NCBI GenBank assembly: GCA_933228895.1
Contig: OW121854.1
Span: 58,198,609-58,262,608 of the forward strand
Direction: 5' to 3'
Origin: Platycnemis pennipes
Lineage: Eukaryota > Arthropoda > Insecta > Odonata > Platycnemididae
DNA: 64,000 nt
A program made the position numbers and the translations under genes. Within the stretch, counting starts at the first letter, position 1. Every line of letters begins with the position of its first letter. Below are positions 33,230-45,809 of this stretch, in pieces. Under the pieces are notes generated by a model. It saw only the letters and a list, made by a program, of their open reading frames with translations, had not been told where the DNA came from and searched no databases.

Positions 33230-33785
33230 CAGTTGAGCATCTTTAATCCAGCACAGTCCGGACCAAAGTGATGCCGGATTAGGGATTTTGCCGGACTATG
33301 GGATATGCATGGCCACTAGTCTATTTCTGACGTTCGGGATGTTTTCATTGAAAGGAGTCAATTATTTATAACAAAATATATTCGATTGCCATTTACTGAA
33401 CATTATTGTAAAAAGAGTTACTGAGAATAATCAGAAAGAAATGGTTTCTTAATACACAAAGTTATTATTTAAAATTATCGAAGTTGTGGAGTGAGTGAAA
33501 ATAACGGAATCTAAGCATTGTGCATATTGCTGCACGTGTAAAAGTTTCATATTGTTACTGGAAAAGGGTATAAAAATTGATATTTCTTACGCTGTACTTT
33601 GCGTAACATAATTTCCTACGTCGCTCGATTTGTTATCAGCTGATTCAGCGCGATGCCAACGCGTGAGGGTTATGACGCAATGTTCTGGTTAAAAAACATT
33701 TCGGCATTTTCCACTAAGTACCAGATAGTTGGTCATAGCACAATTGCCGGATTATAGGTGCTCCCGGATTAAGGGTGCTCAACTG
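33230..33785. mobile_element. pogo/Tigger-like MITE
   Basis: The ends are CAGTTGAGCATCTTTAATCC and, in reverse complement, CAGTTGAGCACCCTTAATCC. TA flanks both sides (33228-33229 and 33786-33787), the usual Tc1/mariner-superfamily duplication. CAGT-AG-like starts with TTAATCCGG are common in pogo/Tigger elements, hence the assignment. At 556 bp it has no transposase frame and is non-autonomous. CCGGATTA motifs recur just inside both ends. Confidence 0.75.
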
Positions 33786-33787
33786 TA

Positions 33788-36700
33788 CTACCCATCGTTA
33801 ACTAAGTTATCCAAGTTATATTTTGGTACTTCTGCTTTCCCTAGTTTTTATTTAATTGGCCCACGTACTGATCCCTTGTTCTTCCACGTAGTGCCATTAC
33901 TTGTTTTCCTTCATATTTATCACTTAACAAAAACTCCTCTGCATTCTCCATTAAATTGATAATTTCTGGAAACTATGTATTTGGAAAAAACCTCATTAAT
34001 TCATTGTACAGCCATCTTTGTCTCAATTGTTATATTTCTGCGGTCTGATAATTATCTTTTTCCATGCCTTTATTTTCTATAGTTCTCTAATAAATAGATC
34101 ATTTATAATTAAGGAATGGAATATTGACTGTTGGTTTGAGACCATAATGAATCTCCAGGTTATATTGTGTTTGGTTTTTCATTGGTTTTAACTGATATAA
34201 TATTCAACAGTATCCTGTTGAATACGTATCAGCTATCAGCAAAATTCTACAGTATTCTCATTGTATAGACATGGAGAATCTTCGAGAGGGTCCCTATAGT
34301 TATGACTTTAGTGAATGGAATTTCTCAATAGTTGACAACGTGAATGAAGTAGTTAATAATTTATATATCAAGATTTCAGTGATAGGCAGTGCAGTTGTCC
34401 TTAATGCCAATGATAGCGTGCAGACTTGCTGGTTTTTTTGCGAGACTTAACAAATATTTTACTGCATGGAAGTTAAGTGTAGTTGAAGTATGTCAGATAT
34501 AACATATGTAACATACCATATGTCAGAGGCTTATGACTGTGTTTTTCCGATATTGCTGTTGAGGACTGGTTTGAAGTTAAAGTACATAAATTTGATTCCT
34601 TGAACTTGAAAAATGATATCGGTGTCATAATTAATCACTGCTTTCTCATATTTCCCTTTTCTGCATTAGTTGTCTGCTGATATCAGGTGTCATTTGTTCC
34701 TTTTGAAATAAATGTTCAATTTCAATATCCTGGGCACCACTTTGTTGTTAATAAAGGGCACTCTTTTTGTTTTTTCAAAGTTGTAAAGTTTTCCCTAATC
34801 TCTGAAACAGTAATAGATATCAGATAATAATCAAATTAGGTAAAACAGGAGTATCAATAGAGTTGTCGTTTGCACTCATCAATTTCTGTCACTGCCTTCA
34901 GGAAACACACAATTAGAAATGTCTCACATAGTTAAAATGCTCCAATTATAGAATCATGGTGCAATAAGTGATAAAGGTCAATTAATTTATTAAAAGAGAT
35001 GCAACTTATTTGTTAAATATGACAATTTTTTTTGATTGATTATTTTTGTGTGAGAAGGTGTGTGAGAAGAAGAAAAAAAAGATTTTTGTTATCATTGTGT
35101 GTAAGGTGATGTTCTGTGTGCTAAACTGTTATGAGACTTTTTGCCATGAAATAAAATGTGTAAAAAATATTTTTATGCTCCTGATTCGGCTCAATTTTCT
35201 TGATCCTGAGTCACTGTAATGTAAGTCATCTGGGTTTGCAACGTTTTCTTATATCCATGACCAATATTGAATAGCATTAACAAAGAAACTTATTACTCAG
35301 TCAGTTTTTATGAAAGGGATTGAAGTTCAGTGCTTGTTACTGCCTCATTGCTTTACATATGTTGCTTTTGTTAAGTAGAGATTAAAGTTGTCGGTAATTT
35401 AGGCTTTGGTTAACTTCAACCATAGTATAGGAGTCCTGCCACTATTATGACAGTTCCAAGAATTTGTTGTATGTTTCTGGATTAGAATTTCCTTGTAATA
35501 TCTTTCAAATGACATTCAGCTTAAAATTCTATGAAAACTCAGGAATGTTTCTCACGAACTAAGGAAATGCTCAGTGTATGTCATATACACAACACCTAGT
35601 TGGAATGAGGCATGCCATACTAGACATTCTCTATGTTAGACATGTCATTCCAGCTTACGAATCAAAATTGATTTTACTCCGGCACTGTTACTCGAGGCCA
35701 TGTGATAAAGATATATCATATAATAAACAATCAGCCAAGTTGTCTGCTAGATTTTAAAAGAAATTATACCAGAATTACAAACTGAAATTACTTTTTCTGA
35801 TCAATTCTTCATTTGTTATAATTCTGTGGCACAATGAAAGTTCAAGCTATATTCAGGTATTTTTCTTTATTTATACGTCAGTAGTATAGTTCACTAAGGC
35901 ATTAGACTGCTTGAAGCCTTAAAAAAACCTTACATTCAATTTGGACGTGGATATCGAAGACAAAACGGCCATGTAGGAAATAGCTAGCTGATATTTTTGA
36001 TATTAACTATGTATTGACATCCTACAAACATGATGCTTAGCTTTTTGGGAAAGGAATTAATTCCAAAATTGGATGAAAATTAAGACTCAATTGTTTTACA
36101 TTACATTCACATAATGGATAATGCACAATGATGATAAAATGTACGTTATGCATTTTATGGAATTGGCAAATTAGGATATAGTTAACTTCAAAATATCAGT
36201 GAAGAAACATGTTGAATTGGAAGACATTCAAATTCTTAAATGGTTAATAGATTTCGATGTATAGGGAGTTAGATCTGTTCATGCACCCTACTGTATCGTA
36301 GGTAATTACTCAGTAACGACTTAAGGTATAAATGAAGCCTTTGGTTGGAACTAAATCAGTGTTGAGCAAATTTCTAAGACAATTCTAGGGATAGTGATGA
36401 AGTTAAGGACAATATTATCCTTAAAGAAAATTGTTGAAATCATTCGGGTGATTTCTACTTTGGTGGAATGAACATAGGCTTCTTTCTCATGAGGCAATGT
36501 TGCAGTAAATAAGTGCAGCTAATGTGAACAAATTCAATTAAGATAGTTTCGAGGAACATAAAAAGTGTTTAAAACTTAAGATGTTTGAAAATATCTTTCA
36601 AGGTAGTACATATTTGGAACGTTACATTCCAAATATATACATTCACTATCACCATTTAAGCTCTGCTAGGTTTCAACTTGTTAATTAGCTACAACCTTTA

Positions 36701-36957
36701 AGTCAGTAAGTTCACGGCTAGTTATTATTCGTCTGCAACACTTAGTTCGGTTATTCTGTGGAGTTTATACAGACTTGGAAGTGTATTTCATCTTTGAGAG
36801 TGAATTCAAGTTATTTCAGTGGCACGAAGGCTAAAATATTGGATTTGGAACATGGATGTGAGATTACTTAAGTTTATGGAATTACTTAAATAATTTGTTT
36901 CCTGAACTACTTTTTCATCCTTAACTATATTTAACCTTTGACTATCTCATCTTTCAG
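33788..36957. other. Long AT-rich region without recognised gene
   Basis: About 3.2 kb with no long frame and no clear repeat. It may be intronic if the flanking candidate exons are real. It ends with a polypyrimidine tract and CTTTCAG at 36951-36957. Confidence 0.45.
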
Positions 36958-37445
36958 GTGTTCTGCATCCATACTTGCCAGTTTCCTGGACAGCCCTGGG
37001 ATTTCATCACACTGCCAGCTTGCTGTGTACATGCAGTAACTGGCACTTGCCATTTTCCTGGACAGCCCTGAGATTTCGTCACACTGCCGGCTTGCTGTGT
37101 ACATGCAGTAACTGGCACTCGTGGTGGCATGCACCTGGATTGGATGAAAAAATTACACCCCAGCTGATAGGAAGAATAAATAAAGTGCTTGGATCTCTGG
37201 AACTACAAGATGGGCCTCAAGGATTTTAGCTGCTTGTGGTGCTTCAAGAGAACTTAGTTACATTGACCACCATAATTCTCATGTACTGCATGCAGCCATT
37301 CCAATAAAGAGTTGGTTAGAGTGGCTGTATGCATTATATAAAAACTAATACTTTGTCTTTTTCATGCCTTGCTTTCCTATAGTTGATTGCATTTATAATT
37401 TGTATGTACTTTACTTTTTTTGCTCCAATAAATACATGTCAACTG
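36958..37445 (+). other. Candidate terminal exon with 72-bp tandem duplication
   Basis: Following the CTTTCAG acceptor, a 72-bp unit occurs twice in tandem (starts 36973 and 37045). The duplication is a multiple of three and keeps a plus-strand frame open to 37229, reading two copies of a 24-residue unit (SWTALGFHHTASLLCTCSNW) and then LDEKITPQLIGRINKVLGSL and ELQDGPQGF. Poly(A) signals AATAAA lie at 37303 and 37427. The frame does not join in phase with the candidate exon at 32182-32315. It could be the 3' end of an unknown gene or of a non-coding transcript. Confidence 0.3.
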
Positions 37446-37792
37446 CCAATGCATTGTTTATACTCTGGACTTAGAATTTTTCCTTTGTTTACCTTTTGGA
37501 CTTAGTCATTTTTTCAGTGTTTACACTTTGGACTTAGAATATTCTTGACCACTTCTCACCCGACATTGAGAACGATCGCAGAATAAGAGCAAAAATGAGA
37601 AAAATAGCTCAATCTGAGACAATTTTAGGCACTTTTTGGCCAATTTTTGAGCAAAAAAAAGCGGTAAAAACTATTATAAGTCCAACGCCAAAAAAATTAG
37701 TCTCTGTTCAGCGTTGAAACTTTAATAGATAAAATTTGAGTAGGGTCCATAAAAAATTTTATTGAATCACATTGAGTACAGCATTTTGGTTA
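37446..37792. other. AT-rich spacer
   Basis: No assignment. Short related phrases (CTTTGGACTTAGAAT-like) recur three times at about 37458-37545. Confidence 0.4.
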
Positions 37793-37932
37793 AGGGCTGC
37801 ACTCCCTCAAATGTGGAGGACATTGGGAGTCTGCAGTGTCTAGAGTCGAAGTCCTGATGCCAAGCATTGAGACAAGGACTCCAGGCACGGCAGACTCCCA
37901 ATGTCCTCCACATTCGAGGGAGTGCAGCCCTT
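37793..37932. repeat. 140-bp foldback
   Basis: 37793-37835 and 37889-37932 are inverted copies of about 43 bp with two or three differences (AAGGGCTGCACTCCCTC at the outer ends). The loop is about 53 bp. Confidence 0.85.
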
Positions 37933-38190
37933 GAAGATCAGTCATGACAGAGGGAAGAGTCGTCCAGCAGCAGGGCTCTTGGTCAAAACACGGCATCTCC
38001 GGCCCATCAAAGAACTCCTGGCCCCCGGAGTGGAATCGTAGCAGAACTGGGGGAGGTGTTCCCGAGTGGAAGGAACCTCTTCGTTGGAACTTGCAGACAT
38101 CATCTCCATCATGACTGAATGGATGTGTTCTAATAAAAGATTGAAAAATTCTGACAATATAAGACAGAATGAACAGAAACATACCCTGTT
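37933..38190 (-). other. Coding-like GC-richer segment next to foldback
   Basis: Two overlapping minus-strand frames run through this segment. One reads EHIHSVMMEMMSASSNEEV and then PSTREHLPQFCYD. It has higher GC than the flanks and may be the internal part of the repeat that supplied the foldback. No family recognised. Confidence 0.25.
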
Positions 38191-41100
38191 AGAATAATAA
38201 TATAGCAAAAATAGAGATAGTTCATGTGAGTTCACACACATTGTTGGAGGAATTCAACAGTGTGCCAAGGCAACAAGAGTTGTTAACCAAAGAGATCAAC
38301 TGTAAGAATAATACAGATGTTAGAAGATAAGAATATACATTATAGACGATGGCAGGAGAAAGAAAAGGTGAAGACTTCTCTTGAATTAATTATGGCTCTA
38401 ATATGACTAGAATGGCATAAAGTGCAAGTTGAGGATGTGTGTTTTTAAACAATTGTATGGATAATTTGCCATGGACTGTCTGATCTGTTCGTAGCTGGTA
38501 ATACAAAATGGATTGAAGAAATAAACCATTATTAATAGTTTTTTACCTATTAAACAACACATGATCTCTTAAAGAAGGACCAAAATGATATGGCTGAAAA
38601 TGGAAACATATCATTCAGGAGGCAGCCAAGATCTTAAGGAAACTGAATTAGAAACCAATTGTATTATTCAACAAAGAAATATTTTATGCTTAGATTTAGT
38701 GGTCCAATTATGAATCATCTTAGAAGGTATTGCCTAATGTGTATCGAGAAGAGTGTCATTTATAGGCAAAATTTCATGTATCTCATTACTGCTAGCTTAA
38801 TATTTTCCTCACGGTGGTAGTATTGTGATTCTTGGTTTCATGTAAGTACATAGGCTGAAAATGGGGTAGTGTACTTTTTGCATGGTAGTAAGAAATTGGT
38901 AATGCATGCATGGTGATTTTTCATCCCCTGCCATACACCCTTGTGATGGTTTGCAAGGTATTATGTCAATGTAGATGATGAGGTGCTTTAAAATTGATGA
39001 TGATAATTGAGCTTGATGATATGGAGGTGAGGGAAGTGTACAACACTGTTCATTTGCACGTTTGATCCAGGACCATCCATGGCATAAAACTGTAGGTTGG
39101 AAAATGCTATAGATGATGTCTGCATATTTTAAATAATTACAAGCACACAACTGCATTACGTTGCCTGAAATTTTTGCTCTGTTCAAAGCAGGAATTCAAA
39201 ATTAATTGAATCGATCTGTTATTATTTTTAAAATACCTACTGTGAGGACCTGAAGGACTCAGAGGAAGTTTAGCGGAAGAAATCAGCAAAAGAGAAATAA
39301 TTGGCATGATATTCAAAGAGGAGATACTTCAATTTTATTCTTAAATTTTGCAGTCTGATTTTGACACTTTCAATAAGGTACTGTAGGAGATACGCAAAGA
39401 AGAGGTATTTTGATGAGTGGAATTTGATTTCAGTGATTGAGCGTCATGCTGAGGAGGTAACATAGTGTGAATAAATTTTAATCTCGAGTTTAATTCTGAA
39501 TGGAAGCCCCAACTTGGTTGTGAGGAAGTACATATAAGCGCTAACGACTAATGTCCTCCTTGGTATCATTCTGTTGTTGACACAGGAAGAAAAGAAATTT
39601 CATATCATGCGATAGTGGGTGAACTTAAGGAAAATCAGTGAAAGGTGAATGTTTGGAAGAAATGAAGGATGATTTATGTTGTTCCGGCAAAAAAAGGCAG
39701 TATATATCATGAAAAAATTCCAATGACAAAAGAAAAGTGGTATGTTACCAGAATTACTCCATTAAAATACACCAGAAAAAGTTGTCTGGTCATTTGCTGA
39801 TCTTCAGTTGAATCCTGAAGATGAAAACATCATCCATGCACATAAAAAGGGTTTCGGTTAAAATAAAAAAAGATCAATTTTTGAACTTATAGAAAGGGTG
39901 ATCTTACGAACAATGTAGATTCCAATCGGCACATATGCCAAGAGATTAAGTGGTATTGAGAGCTGATGTAGTAATCAATGAGGTGGATGAATGATCTTAG
40001 CGTTGATTCAAGTAGTGAATTGAGGATGCCCACCACTTGGTAGTCTAATGATTGCATTTGGTTTAAATATGGGTCACGTGAAAGAATAGTGTGTGTGTGA
40101 TCACAAAAGTTAAATAGGGTACCAGGAATAACCTCACTGTAATTAAGTATTATGTTACAATTAATGTTCACTTTCACTTATTCTGTCCATTTGTGTATTC
40201 TGTTCTGACCCTGCGGATACACCCCTGATCAGGGTGAGGTTGTTCCCCCCCTCCTCCCCCCCCTCCCAAACAATAATTTCAATAATACATTTTGAATGAC
40301 TTTCTTTCCATTGGAGAGGTGGGGGTAAGGAGTACAAGACTAGTGACCCCCCCAAAGCTGATTGATGGATGGGTCTGCACTTGCCATTACTACATAACCT
40401 CACGGTGGATTGTAGGGTATTACATAGATGCCAATGTAGACGAGTTAAAATAAATATTTTTGAAATAAATGAAAAGGGAAATACTCAATCAGAAAGCTGA
40501 AAAAAATAATCAGGGCAAAAATGGGCGAATATGGTGAGGTAATCACAGATGGATACCAGATCATCAAATGCTGGTGGAAGTATGTACTTTGAAATTTATC
40601 GCTCCCATGACAAGGATGATGATTTGTAAGAGATCGAGTGGTAGCATCGTTCCAATTTTTACAACAGATAATGAACAGAATGACTGAAAGTGAACAATAA
40701 GTATTGCATAATACATAATGACAGTGAGGAAATACCTCACTGTAGAATAAAAACCCTACACTACCACTAGAATCAGGTAGGGTATCACTGCCCAATTTCA
40801 GGCTGAGTTGCAAAGTAAATATTCTTCGACATATTTTAGAAAACATATATTTTAAAATACATACATTTGGAAATAAATGAGAGGGGAAAACTCAATCAGA
40901 AAGCAGAAAAAATAATCAGAAAACAATAATATTTCATCTTACTGTGTAGATAATCACAAGGATAAAATTGGAGGAATAGAAATTTGGAGTGAGTGGTTTG
41001 AAGCGTTATTCTGCTTGCAGAATAAGTGGGAATGATTGATAGAATTGGAGTTACCAAATAGATTATTAGGATAAGCAATATTGATTTTAGCCTTCTGTAA

Positions 41101-42304
41101 GTAAGGATGAAACTATAAGTGTACAATGTATGAGTGTAATTGTTTTAGATATCCCCTTGCTTGTTAGGCAGGAAACCAAAAATATTAGAATAAGAGATGG
41201 GCAGCATTTGTCCAGTATGATGTTAATTTGAGGTAAGCAGCTGGATCGTACGTCAAGTTGGCATATGACAAGCCAACAGAGTGACTAGTATTGTGATTTA
41301 CTCAATGAGAGTGCTTGCCTGGTGTGGATTCACCCCCTGTCATATACCCTCATGAACCTTGCCAAGTACAATGTAAATGTTGATGTCAAAAAAAACAACT
41401 ATTGCATACGCATGGATGCACAAAAGTAAATAAACCGTGCTTTTGATGGTTCCAGTAGGCATCTCATCCAAATGTGATAAACAAAACTGAAGAATTTCTC
41501 AATTTAATGAGGTTGAACGAATTGTTCAAATTTATATAAAATTGAGAATTCATGAAGGCAGAGCTTACACCATCTGGAATTTGATGGTTGATTCTTTTTC
41601 GAGGAGGCTTATATAAACATGCCAAAAGGGAAAGATTTCACCAGACATTTAGGCAAGCATTGATAGAAATGAGAACTGAAATGCTACAAATAGTATATAG
41701 CTAGCTGTCTCTGGTACTCTCTATTGCAGAATTAGGCAGCACCATTTCACAAATCATTTACATTTTGAAATGGCAGAAGTGATTCCATCCATGGCAGCAA
41801 AACAGAAATATTAAAAGTACTGCTACAAAATGAGGACATGGCAACCAAAACATTGCAAATAATTTGAAAAAATTGGTTTCTGAGAAAGAGAAAAGAAGTA
41901 ACCAAGAGTGTTTACATGGAATTACTGATAGTCGTTTGTGTGAGAAATTCAAGTTGTAACAGCAGCATGTTAGTGTGTCTTATAATGGTGTTGAAATCAT
42001 GGGGCTCTATAACTAAACCAAACTATTTCTAAAAGCAACTTTGGGAAAACTCTTCCATTCCTGTTAATCTAAAATATGGAAAATAAATTACCTTACAAGA
42101 GCTAGAGTTTATCATCAATCACATTTAACCAGGTTAGTAGTACTTATGATATTGATCAGTAGAATAAAAAATTAGGTTTCATACTAAAATATTGTTAAAT
42201 AAAAAAACTTTCAGCATATGAAAATCCAGTCCAGTTGGCAACAAATATAAAGTCCACCACATATAGTTCAACGTTCGAGGCTTCACTTTGTGGAACCATG
42301 AGAA
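38191..42304. other. Decayed interspersed repeats, no gene
   Basis: About 4 kb of low-complexity, AT-rich DNA with several diverged repeats. A tail motif with CCCCTGYCATAYACCCT and then GTAGATGATG-like text occurs at 38925-38985, 40385-40445 (partial) and 41330-41395. A segment at 40445-40510 recurs directly at 40851-40920. The minus-strand open frames here show no family motif and I treat them as chance. Confidence 0.45.
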
Positions 42305-42732
42305 TGGAAAAGAAAATTCACTTTGTGCATTCCACACTAAAGTTTTATTGACTTCGACCATGGTTTCGACACTTTTATGTCATCATCAAGGTTTCCTTGA
42401 TAATGACATAAATTATCAATTATTTTTATATAGAATTTTTACCTATAGTTTATTTTACATTTTCTTCAAACTCTCATTGCAGCTTTTTGATTTCGACCAT
42501 GGTTTCGACACTTTTATGTCATTATTAAGGTTACCTTACACGGTGTAAGGTAATCACGATAATCCTTGTGATTATCTACGCAAGTGACCTTAAGGTTACC
42601 TTAAGGTCACTTATCACTTTTATGTCATTATTAATTTCCTTGATAATGATATAAAAGTGTCAAAGACATGGTCGAAGTCAAAAAAAACTTTAGAGTGGAA
42701 TGTACTAAGTGAATTTTCTTTTCCAATTTTCC
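42305..42732. repeat. Penelope-type terminal foldback with three arms
   Basis: The left arm 42305-42412 and the right arm 42609-42732 are inverted copies. A third, partial copy at 42488-42540 has the left-arm orientation. Each arm read outward contains TTGATGATGACATAAAAGTG followed by TCGAAACCATGGTCGAAGTC (partly diverged in the right arm). A palindromic TTACCTTACACGGTGTAAGG segment lies between. It resembles the other Penelope-like termini in layout. Confidence 0.65.
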
Positions 42733-43189
42733 ACCCAATATACACTGAATGGAATATGAATATCTCATAGAGACCATCCATTTATTACACGATGCACTGA
42801 TTTTCCTCATCCCCATATACATATTATGTAAATGTTGCTTCTGAAGCCTTTCCTTTCTGTGAGTGATAACTATTGTTTCATAAATATGTACCTTATTTAT
42901 TTTTCGACGCTATTATCAACTCACTATTAATTCATAGTTATATTATCATTATTATTTGAGCAAAGATTGGGTCAATGATACATTTTTCTCTCAATGTAAT
43001 GGATCCTTAAGTGCTATGTAAATGTAAACAGCCCTTTAATTAATCTCACAAAAATTAGGCTTGCAATGGAAAACAACAGAACCATCTTGCACACAGCTGA
43101 GCCATTCAAACATGAGAATTGAATGACTTGGGGATATTTATTATTAGTATTAGTTTTCTACCAGTGAAGGTAGGTCTAAAAGGACATTA
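42733..43189. other. AT-rich spacer
   Basis: No assignment. Confidence 0.45.
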
Positions 43190-43890
43190 AATGTTACCAC
43201 ACCCCTAAATTTTACACAGAGATCCTCTTCAGCCCCTAATATCTCCTCCCTTTCATCATTCTATCAAAGCTACCTGTTCTTCTCCTCCCTTTTCCCCACT
43301 TACCCAACATTCTTCCCTCAATCACGTCCTTCAAAACACAGTCACCCTAAATGACATTTTCCGTCCACACTTTCTGCCTTCTCCTAATTTCATCTCACAA
43401 GTTTCTATCCTCTCCTACCTATTCTAGCACTTCATCGTTTTCCCTCCATTCGACTCACTTTACTTTCTCCATCCTTCTCCACTCCCACATCTCAAAAGTC
43501 CTAAGTCTATTTTTATCTTCTTTCAACAAAGCCCACGTTTCCGCACCATACAGTGCCATGTCATGCCATCACACTTTTCACTAATCTTTTCTGTACTTCT
43601 CTACTCCACCCCCCTGTCATTAGTTCACACCTACGAGTAAAAGCTTCTGTCAACAATGTAATTCTTCTTCTTACTTCAACCCTGATATACCCTTTTTCCT
43701 CCAACACAATACATATATAACTAAATGGATCCTCCCGCTGTAGTTTCTGACCTCCTACCTTTATAGGTAAACCTAGCCTTTTTGTTCATCAAACTCGCAT
43801 TACTTTCATTTAATCGGATTTATCTTCATCCTGTATCTTTCACACTGTCCCTGCAATGCTTCTAGCATTTTTTTCTATCCATCCAGTCAG
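43190..43890 (-). pseudogene. RTE-type LINE C-terminal fragment
   Basis: The minus strand encodes, with several stops, ALYGAETWALLKEDKNRLRT, FEMWEWRRMEKV and NDEVLE (about 43570-43420), and then the downstream VWTENV/VLKDVIEGRMLGKW block at about 43370-43320. This is the same sequence of conserved blocks as the LINE C-terminus at 10.3-10.9 kb. The copy is old and truncated at both ends. Confidence 0.65.
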
Positions 43891-44405
43891 ACCAGGGCCT
43901 GGGGATAATTATACTTGGTTAAAAAAAAAATTTTTAATTGGAAAATTCATCAATTGGCATAGTGTTAAAATGGAAATGTAGCAAATAACTTGAGCCACAT
44001 CTTATAACATGTCTTAAGTTTCCATAAGTCTAAGCGAGAAAGTAATAGGGTGAGAACAAAGTGGTAATAAGTCCGATAATAAAGAGGACAGGGAAAAAAA
44101 TAGAAGACTCATTACAAGGTAATGAAGCTAGTATAGCTAATTGACAAAATCAAGGAAAGTTATTTACCAGGCCAAAAAATACAGCAAGTTCCAGAAGAAT
44201 ATGTAAAGTAACTTCATGGAAAAGAGATAAGGGCTTTTAACTTAATATATAGATGAAATAAATGAATTGGAATAGAAGGTACCTGTTTAATGCAAATTTC
44301 ATAGAAAGGCATGAAGGGAAATTAAAAGTACCTAATAAAACAGGCTGGATAATATTACTGAAATATTCTCTTTTAGAGTTTTATTTTCATTTTACAAAGA
44401 GCTCT
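43891..44405. other. Spacer with a short direct repeat
   Basis: 43897-43965 shares GATAATTATA-TTGGTTAAAA-type text with 45605-45660. Otherwise nothing is assigned. Confidence 0.4.
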
Positions 44406-44409
44406 TTAA

Positions 44410-44566
44410 CCCTTTGCATTCAGATTTTTTCACTCTCTATACCAGTAATCCACTGGGAATTTATTTTTTAATGCCCCTGGATTATGTGTGTCATGTGACA
44501 CTCAACACGCGAGTTGGTAGTGAACTAAGCTGTGTCGATTATCACTCAACACCCGAGTGGAAAAGG
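44410..44566. mobile_element. piggyBac-like MITE
   Basis: The 157-bp element is bounded by TTAA on both sides (44406-44409 and 44567-44570), the piggyBac target site. The ends CCCTTTGCATTC and, in reverse complement, CCTTTTCCACTC match at 9 of 12 positions and resemble piggyBac-type CCCTTT... ends. Internal ACTCAACACGCGAGT and ACTCAACACCCGAGT form a short repeat. It has no coding capacity. Confidence 0.6.
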
Positions 44567-44570
44567 TTAA

Positions 44571-45604
44571 AAGTTGATGGTAAAATAAAAACACAGATTT
44601 TCTGAACTTGGTGTATGTTTTTATAAGGTAGCGTTATGGTTTAAGACTTTAAAGAGACAATACTAATTCAATTAATAATAAATTAAAGGAGAGTAAAGAA
44701 AAAATACCCAAGCAAGATATAGTGATGAGCTTAATTTTTTTGTGGAAAATGCAATGATTTGGATTCAATAGCATTGAGCTTTTTATTGGGATGGAGAAAT
44801 TAATTTGGATCCAGGGAAAGGGAGATATTACATGATTCAATAGTTGTGATGATAATTTTAATAAAAATTTATATAGAGAATAAAATCAGAATGCATTTAT
44901 TCTGAGAAGGCTTTTGGTAGAATAGTTTGGGGTAAAATCAAAGAAAATAGATATGTGTTGGAATAAGAAGCGACATGAGAAAGGCTTCTGAACGAAAACT
45001 TATGCATGGCTTAAAGGGCATAAGTAATGTTAGTGAATGAAGAATCAGAAAAAATGTGCAGAGAAGTGAGGCAACGTTTTCCCTTATCACCAGATACTCG
45101 TGTAAAAAATAGCGAGTAAGGTATGGGAGAAGCTGGAATTCAGAGATAAGTTTACGGAAAGTGAGTGATTTGCTAATCACCAAGTGTTGACCAAACAGCC
45201 AACACTTTGCAAAAAAATTGTTCACATTAATATGGGATCAATGTGAGAAGTATGGGAAGAATGCCAAAATAAAAGAAGCAAATAAAACTATCAAGAAGTA
45301 GGAAGCATTGCAAAACATTGTGGGGTTATTATTTACAACAGATGAAGTGTTTTTACATACCTGTGTGGCATTTAGAATGCCATAGGGTTCAGAAGGGACA
45401 TAATACATAAAGAAATGCTTCAGCAAAAGAAGTATTTTCAAAAATAAGGGCATTAATTAAAGGCACTTTCAGGTGCATAAGTACATGCGAAAAAAAACTG
45501 TAAATATATCTTGTGTGGCAAAGTATGCTTACGAAGTCTCGTGTGTGAGGGAGGGGGAGCAGATAGGAGAGAGAGAGTTTATAGGATTTTCGGATGTTGA
45601 CTCA
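44571..45604 (+). pseudogene. Heavily decayed LINE RT relic
   Basis: About 45025-45100 reads VNEESEKMCREVRQRFPLSP (compare GVRQGCPLSP of LINE reverse transcriptases), and further on NHQVLTKQPTLCKK-like and CNAIGFRRDIIHKEMLQ-like fragments follow in different frames. The whole region is purine-rich on the plus strand, as are the other plus-strand LINE relics here. A 60-bp piece at 45075-45135 recurs at 45656-45720. Confidence 0.4.
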
Positions 45605-45809
45605 AAGAGGGATGGATAATTATAATTGGTTAAAAAAAAGAAACTTTTTGAACTGGAAACTTTTCCCTTATCGTCAGATACTCGTATAACAAATAGTGAG
45701 TAAGGTATGGGAGAAGCTGATTATTTCAATTCACTCAATGAAAGTGCTTTCCTGGAAGAATAACGATATTAAGGTATTATATTACATTTAGGAAATATCA
45801 TCTTCTATC
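45605..45809. other. Direct-repeat junction
   Basis: It contains second copies of text from 43.9 kb and from 45.08 kb, side by side. This suggests a local duplication or recombination between related LINE copies. Confidence 0.4.

Noticed and set aside
38809..39186. 125-codon minus-strand frame and several neighbours to 41.1 kb
   Set aside because: They lie in decayed repeat DNA, share no motif with any family and overlap diverged repeat copies.
39785..39830. Another Penelope-type core (CTTCAGTTGAATCCTGAAGATG)
   Set aside because: There is a short palindrome and a CCTGAAGATG, but no following GAAAC in the right place and no flanking similarity to the other ends.
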